Part shown: positions 30,103-33,477 of the stretch, one piece after another | Layout of the letters: each line of letters opens with the position of its first letter | How positions within the stretch are numbered: the stretch's first letter is position 1 | NCBI RefSeq assembly: GCF_037997115.1 | Contig: NZ_CP150484.1 | Span: forward strand, 8,441,515 to 8,474,991 | Reading direction: 5' to 3' | Length of the DNA stretch: 33,477 nt | From: Amycolatopsis coloradensis | GTDB lineage: Bacteria > Actinomycetota > Actinomycetes > Mycobacteriales > Pseudonocardiaceae | Position numbers and translations under genes: made by a program | The notes under the pieces: generated by a model | Told to the model about the DNA's origin: nothing | Seen by the model: the letters and a program-made list of their open reading frames with translations, nothing else | The model's database searches: none

Positions 30103-30714
30103 ATGTACGACGACATCGTGAAGTTGGCGGGTGAGAGCCCGAGCTGGCTTCAGGCGACGGGAATCCTGTTCACCGAGGCAGGACTACTCGCCTTCGCGGC
30201 GCTCTTCGCCTGGCTGTTGTGGCGGGCCCGCACCTCACCCGTCCGGCTGGCCGTGGCGCTGCTGCCGCCCGCCGCGACCGCGATCGCGTACTTGATCAGC
30301 GAAGGGGTGAAGAGCGTGATCCAGGAGGACCGGCCGTGCCGTCACCTGGTCACACTCGTCGAATGCCCGCCGACGGGCGACTGGTCCTTGCCGAGCAATC
30401 ACTCCACGATCGCCGCGGCGGCCGCCGTCGGCTTGGCACTCGCTTGGCGCCGGCTCGCACCGTGGGTGCTCCCGGGCGCCCTGCTGATGGGCTTCTCACG
30501 GGTGTTCGTCGGCGCGCATTACCCGCACGACGTGCTCGCCGGGCTCGTCCTCGGCTCGGTCACGGCGTGGCTCGTGTTCCGGTACCTGAAGGGCCCGGCG
30601 ACCGGGATCGCCCGACGGCTCACCGCCCATGCCGGAGACGCGCCGACCCAGCCCATGCCCAAGGTCGACCTGCGGGGCGGTAGCAAAGGTCCCTTGCTCC
30701 CGCCCCGCAGGTAA
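30103..30714 (+). CDS. PAP2-family membrane phosphatase
   Basis: A 203-residue integral membrane phosphatase with about five to six helices. The three catalytic motifs are in order: KSVIQEDRP (about residues 70-78), PSNH (98-101, Asn in place of the usual Gly of PSGH) and SRVFVGAHYPHD (130-141). The family removes phosphate from lipid phosphates such as undecaprenyl or phosphatidyl phosphates at the outer face. TAACTT ends seven bases before the ATG, so a leaderless message is possible. The last 12 residues (GGSKGPLLPPRR) and the edge of the stop codon come from a palindromic element, so the natural end may have been replaced. Confidence 0.88.
   Translation: MYDDIVKLAGESPSWLQATGILFTEAGLLAFAALFAWLLWRARTSPVRLAVALLPPAATAIAYLISEGVKSVIQEDRPCRHLVTLVECPPTGDWSLPSNHSTIAAAAAVGLALAWRRLAPWVLPGALLMGFSRVFVGAHYPHDVLAGLVLGSVTAWLVFRYLKGPATGIARRLTAHAGDAPTQPMPKVDLRGGSKGPLLPPRR
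30668..30712. repeat. Palindromic element, TAGCAAAGG family, copy 3
   Basis: The outer arms ACCTGCGGGGCGG (30668-30680) and CCGCCCCGCAGGT (30700-30712) are perfect complements and enclose the core TAGCAAAGGTCCCTTGCT (30681-30698), itself a palindrome with one mismatch. The whole folds as a stem of about 22 pairs. It encodes the C-terminus of the PAP2 protein and ends at the first base of its stop; pepA on the other strand stops at 30722, so it may terminate both. Confidence 0.8.
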
Positions 30715-30721
30715 CCGCAGG

Positions 30722-32185
30722 TCAGGCGTAGGAAGCGACCAGTTCGACCAGCGTCCGCGCCGCGAAACCGGTGGCCCCGGGCACGACGTCGGCGTAGGTC
30801 TTGTCGGCCCGCGCGGGGCCGGCGATGTCGAGATGCGCCCACGGCACGTCGCCGACGAACTCCCGCAGGAACAGCGCCGCGACGATGCCGCCGGGACCAC
30901 CCGGCGCCTGCCGGACGTCACCGAGCGAGCCCTGCACGGATTCGGCCAGGTCCTCCAGCAGCGGCATCCGCCACCACGCCTCGCCGACCCGCTCGCCCGC
31001 CTTCGTGACCCGCTCCGCGAGCGCGTCTTCGGTGGCGAAGACGCCGCCGGTGCGGACGCCGAGCGAGACCTTCATGGCGCCGGTCAGGGTCGCCGCGTCG
31101 ATCACCGCGTCCGGCTTGTGCTTCTTGATGCCGTAGACGAGCGCGTCGGCCAGGACCATGCGGCCCTCGGCGTCGGTGTTGCCCACCTCGGTGGTCTTGC
31201 CGCCGTAGTGCCGGACGATGTCGCCTGGCCGGTACGACGAACCGGACACGTGGTTTTCGGCGGCGGGCACCAGCCCGGTCACCTTGACCGGCAGGCGCAG
31301 CGCCGCGATGGCGCGGACCGCGGCGATGATCGCCGCGCCGCCCGCCATGTCGGTGCGCATGAGGTGCATGCCGTCGGCCGGTTTGATCGAAAGACCGCCG
31401 GTGTCGAAGGTGATGCCCTTGCCGACCAGCAGCAGATGCGTCGTCGCCCCGCGCGGCCGGTACTCCAGCTCGATCAGCCGCGGCGGCGCGGCCGACCCGC
31501 CGCCGACGGCGAGGACGCCGCCGAAGCCCTGCTCGGCCAGCCACTTCTCGTCCCGCGCCGTCACGGTCAGGTTCGGGATACCACCGGCGGCCCGGGCGGC
31601 CGTGTCAGCGAGCCAAGCGGGGGTTTTGACGTTCGACGGCGTGTTCGCCAGGTCGCGCGCGAACGCGGCGGCCGCGGCGAGTTCGCGGACCCGCTCCAAG
31701 GCGTCCACGGCGTGCTCGTGACGTGTGATCAAGCGCACGGTCCGCAGGCTCGGCTTGGGGTCCTCGGCCGTCACCGTGAAGCGGTAACCGCCGAGCAGCA
31801 GCCCGAACGCGAGTTCCTCGACGTGCTCGGCGCCCGCGTCCTCGGGCAGCTCGACGGCGAAGGCGCGGAACGCCTTCTGCCCCGCCTTGACGTCTTCTTC
31901 CAGCGCCGACGAGACGGCGCGGACCAGCGCGGCGCCGGCCTTGCGGTACTGCTTCGGCTCACCGTCGCCGACACCCGCCAGCCAGCGGACACCGCCGGTC
32001 GGCACGGTCTGCACGTCACCTGCCTTGCCGGTGGGCCGCACGCCGCCGATCTCCGCGAGTCCGGCGTCACCGTCCTCTTCGGACGGCGCGGCGACCAGCG
32101 TGGCCAGCGGCGTACCGCGCCTTAGGTCGTCCGAGACCTCGAGTTCGAGCAGCTTCCCCGGAACGGGGGGTAGCGGGTTACGCAC
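30722..32185 (-). CDS. pepA: Leucyl aminopeptidase (M17)
   Basis: A 487-residue cytosolic dimetal aminopeptidase that removes N-terminal residues, often Leu. The catalytic domain carries VGKGITFDTGGLSIKPADGM (metal and catalytic Lys), RTDMAGGAA, and the family signature NTDAEGRMVLAD (about residues 340-351). The N-terminal domain is less conserved, as usual. The GTG at 32183-32185 has GGAGG nine bases upstream. Length is typical. It follows the DUF3117 gene on the same strand, but a hairpin separates them. Confidence 0.93.
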   Translation of the reverse strand: MRNPLPPVPGKLLELEVSDDLRRGTPLATLVAAPSEEDGDAGLAEIGGVRPTGKAGDVQTVPTGGVRWLAGVGDGEPKQYRKAGAALVRAVSSALEEDVKAGQKAFRAFAVELPEDAGAEHVEELAFGLLLGGYRFTVTAEDPKPSLRTVRLITRHEHAVDALERVRELAAAAAFARDLANTPSNVKTPAWLADTAARAAGGIPNLTVTARDEKWLAEQGFGGVLAVGGGSAAPPRLIELEYRPRGATTHLLLVGKGITFDTGGLSIKPADGMHLMRTDMAGGAAIIAAVRAIAALRLPVKVTGLVPAAENHVSGSSYRPGDIVRHYGGKTTEVGNTDAEGRMVLADALVYGIKKHKPDAVIDAATLTGAMKVSLGVRTGGVFATEDALAERVTKAGERVGEAWWRMPLLEDLAESVQGSLGDVRQAPGGPGGIVAALFLREFVGDVPWAHLDIAGPARADKTYADVVPGATGFAARTLVELVASYA

Positions 32186-32217
32186 AGTGAGCGACCTCCG
32201 GGCGCAGATGAACCGCG

Positions 32218-32245
32218 ACCCCGGCCTCCAAGGGGAGACCGGGGT
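32218..32245 (-). terminator. Hairpin after the DUF3117 gene
   Basis: ACCCCGG (32218-32224) pairs with CCGGGGT (32239-32245), with further pairing of CTCC and GGAG inside after one mismatch. It lies 31 bases after the DUF3117 stop and 33 bases before the pepA start, so it should separate the two transcripts. Confidence 0.6.
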
Positions 32246-32275
32246 GCGGGTGGTTGAACGTTGGTGCGGTCCGGC

Positions 32276-32443
32276 TCAGCCGGTGACCTCCTGCAAGGCC
32301 GCGCCGAGATCCTTCGCTTCTTCCGCGGAGAGTTCGACGACGAGGCGCCCACCACCTTCGAGTGGTACGCGCATCACGAGGCCCCGCCCCTCCTTAGTCA
32401 CTTCGAGGGGACCATCTCCGGTCCGGGGCTTCATGGCCGCCAT
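32276..32443 (-). CDS. DUF3117 family protein (55 aa)
   Basis: A 55-residue protein, MAAMKPRTGDGPLEVTKEGR..., ending LGAALQEVTG. It agrees almost letter for letter with the short, highly conserved actinobacterial DUF3117 family as I recall it. The strong conservation suggests a core role, still unknown to me. The ATG at 32441-32443 follows GGAGGGAG; a 16-codon upstream extension lacks conservation and a site. It is divergent from the enoyl-CoA hydratase gene. Confidence 0.9.
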   Translation of the reverse strand: MAAMKPRTGDGPLEVTKEGRGLVMRVPLEGGGRLVVELSAEEAKDLGAALQEVTG

Positions 32444-32638
32444 AGCGTGCTCCCTCCGTCTCAACCGGCGCGCCCGGGTCGCGCTCGTCAAAGCCAGCCG
32501 GGTCTACTGTCCATTGTCCCTCATCAGCGGCCGAGCGCGAACGCGGACCGATCTTTTGCCGCCGTATCGGTGCTGGTATGCGGCTCGCGAGGCTGAAAGA
32601 CTCGTCTCCGACCGCAGTTTCGCCGACTAGGAGATCCC

Positions 32639-33433
32639 GTGACCACATCCGACGTTCTGCTGACCGCCGACGCCGATGGCGTGCGCACCTTCACGCTGAA
32701 CCGGCCGCAGGCGTACAACTCGCTGACCGTCGAACTCAAGGAACTGCTGCTGGCGGGCCTGACCGAGGCCGCGGCCGACGACAGTGTCCGCGCGGTCGTA
32801 CTGACCGGTTCGGGCAAGGCGTTCTGCGCCGGGCAGGACCTGAAGGAGCACGTCGGCCTGCTGCAGGCGGGTGACCCCGCGCCGCTACACACGGTCAAGG
32901 AGCACTACAACCCGATCGTCAAGACCATCGTCGGGATGCCGAAGCCGGTCATCGCGGCGGTGAACGGCCCCGCGGCCGGCGCGGGCGCGGCCTTCGCGTA
33001 CGCGAGCGACCTCCGGATCGCCGCGACGTCGGCGAACTTCCTGATGGCGTTCGCGAACGTCGGCCTCGGCCCGGACTCGGGCGCGTCGTGGACGCTGCAG
33101 CGGCTGATCGGTCTCGGCCGAGCGGCGGAGCTGATGCTGCTGGCGCGCACGGTCGACTCCGCTGAAGCGCTGACACTCGGCCTGGTCAGCGAGGTCGTCC
33201 CGGACGAGGAACTGGCCGCCCGCGCGCAGAAGGTCGCCGCGAAGCTCGCGGCCGGCCCGACGGTCGCGTACGCGAAGATCAAGAACGTCCTGTCCGTCGC
33301 CGCCGAGTCGTCCCTCGAAACCGCGCTGGCGGCCGAGGACGAGGCCCAGACCGCGCTCGGCGCGACCGCCGACCACACCGAGGCCGTCGAGGCCTTCGTG
33401 GGCAAGCGCAAGCCGAACTTCCAGGGCAAGTAA
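32639..33433 (+). CDS. Enoyl-CoA hydratase/isomerase, PaaG-like
   Basis: A 264-residue crotonase-fold enzyme. The oxyanion-hole segments are AFCAGQDLKEH (about residues 61-71) and NGPAAGAGAAFAYASDLRIA (about 105-124). The two catalytic Glu of true hydratases are not present: the segment reads FANVGLGPDSGASWTLQRLIG, with Asp in GPDSG, as in PaaG-type isomerases, which shift the double bond or open the epoxide in phenylacetate breakdown. No other paa genes are visible here, so the pathway is uncertain. AGGAG precedes the GTG. Confidence 0.88.
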   Translation: MTTSDVLLTADADGVRTFTLNRPQAYNSLTVELKELLLAGLTEAAADDSVRAVVLTGSGKAFCAGQDLKEHVGLLQAGDPAPLHTVKEHYNPIVKTIVGMPKPVIAAVNGPAAGAGAAFAYASDLRIAATSANFLMAFANVGLGPDSGASWTLQRLIGLGRAAELMLLARTVDSAEALTLGLVSEVVPDEELAARAQKVAAKLAAGPTVAYAKIKNVLSVAAESSLETALAAEDEAQTALGATADHTEAVEAFVGKRKPNFQGK

Positions 33434-33445
33434 CGCTTGGCGCTC

Positions 33446-33477
33446 GTGGCTGACTTCGAGTTCGAGGGCCGCGTCGA
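33446..33477 (+). CDS. Start of a further gene (partial)
   Basis: A frame opens with GTG at 33446, twelve bases after the hydratase stop, and reads MADFEFEGRV to the window edge. Position and strand suggest the next gene of the same transcript. There are too few residues to name it. Confidence 0.35.
   Translation, partial: MADFEFEGRV

Noticed and set aside
1..33477. CRISPR arrays, tRNA or rRNA genes, insertion sequences, prophage genes
   Set aside because: I saw no regularly spaced repeats, cloverleaf genes, transposases or phage genes. The exact repeats found are palindromes dispersed at irregular distances.

Overview
This is a very GC-rich stretch of chromosome from a high-GC actinomycete, most likely a Pseudonocardiaceae member close to Amycolatopsis. 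That placement is an inference from strong GC bias at third codon positions, many GTG starts, DUF3558 and DUF3117 genes, start codons lying 6-7 bases after a -10 box (leaderless style), and abundant perfect intergenic hairpins. No phage, insertion sequence, CRISPR array, rRNA or tRNA was found.

The backbone (about 10.0-27.8 kb, plus corA at 2.4 kb) matches, in content and relative orientation, the Mycobacterium tuberculosis Rv1220c-Rv1239c region as I remember it. It carries an O-methyltransferase, sigE, rseA, htrA, tatB, mrp, a DUF1003 protein, an MgtE-N/CBS protein, a DUF4190-like protein, a small membrane stress protein, the trehalose importer lpqY-sugA-sugB-sugC, and corA. It is therefore an envelope-stress and transport neighbourhood: sigma-E with its zinc anti-sigma factor, an HtrA protease, a Tat export component, recovery of trehalose, and two magnesium-related proteins.

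Layout. 0-2.1 kb: end of an unknown gene, a DUF2332 protein and a MaoC-like dehydratase. 2.2-5.1 kb: a leader peptide and hairpins before corA, then a tiny membrane protein, a metallophosphoesterase and a ParB-like protein. 5.3-7.7 kb: drug-type MFS exporter divergent from a TetR regulator. 7.7-9.8 kb: DUF3558 lipoprotein, PspC protein and a secreted Nep1-like protein. 10.0-14.3 kb: trehalose importer operon. 14.5-18.8 kb: stress membrane protein, acyl-CoA dehydrogenase, a decayed and two intact DUF4190-type genes, and a stomatin-like protein. 18.9-22.9 kb: APH(6)-like kinase, MgtE-N/CBS, DUF1003, mrp. 23.0-27.0 kb: tatB, htrA, an opposed hypothetical gene, rseA, sigE. 27.1-30.7 kb: O-methyltransferase, MFS exporter/LysR pair, PAP2 phosphatase. 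30.7-33.5 kb: leucyl aminopeptidase, DUF3117, PaaG-like enoyl-CoA hydratase, and the first codons of a further gene.

The most unusual layer is a set of dispersed palindromic elements in several sequence families. They sit at gene ends and often contribute the stop codon. In two genes near 28 and 30.7 kb they lie inside the reading frame and encode part of the protein. Other points are a corA leader ORF followed by two hairpins, a compensated double frameshift in a small membrane protein, and a gene inserted in reverse orientation inside the sigE-rseA-htrA-tatB array.
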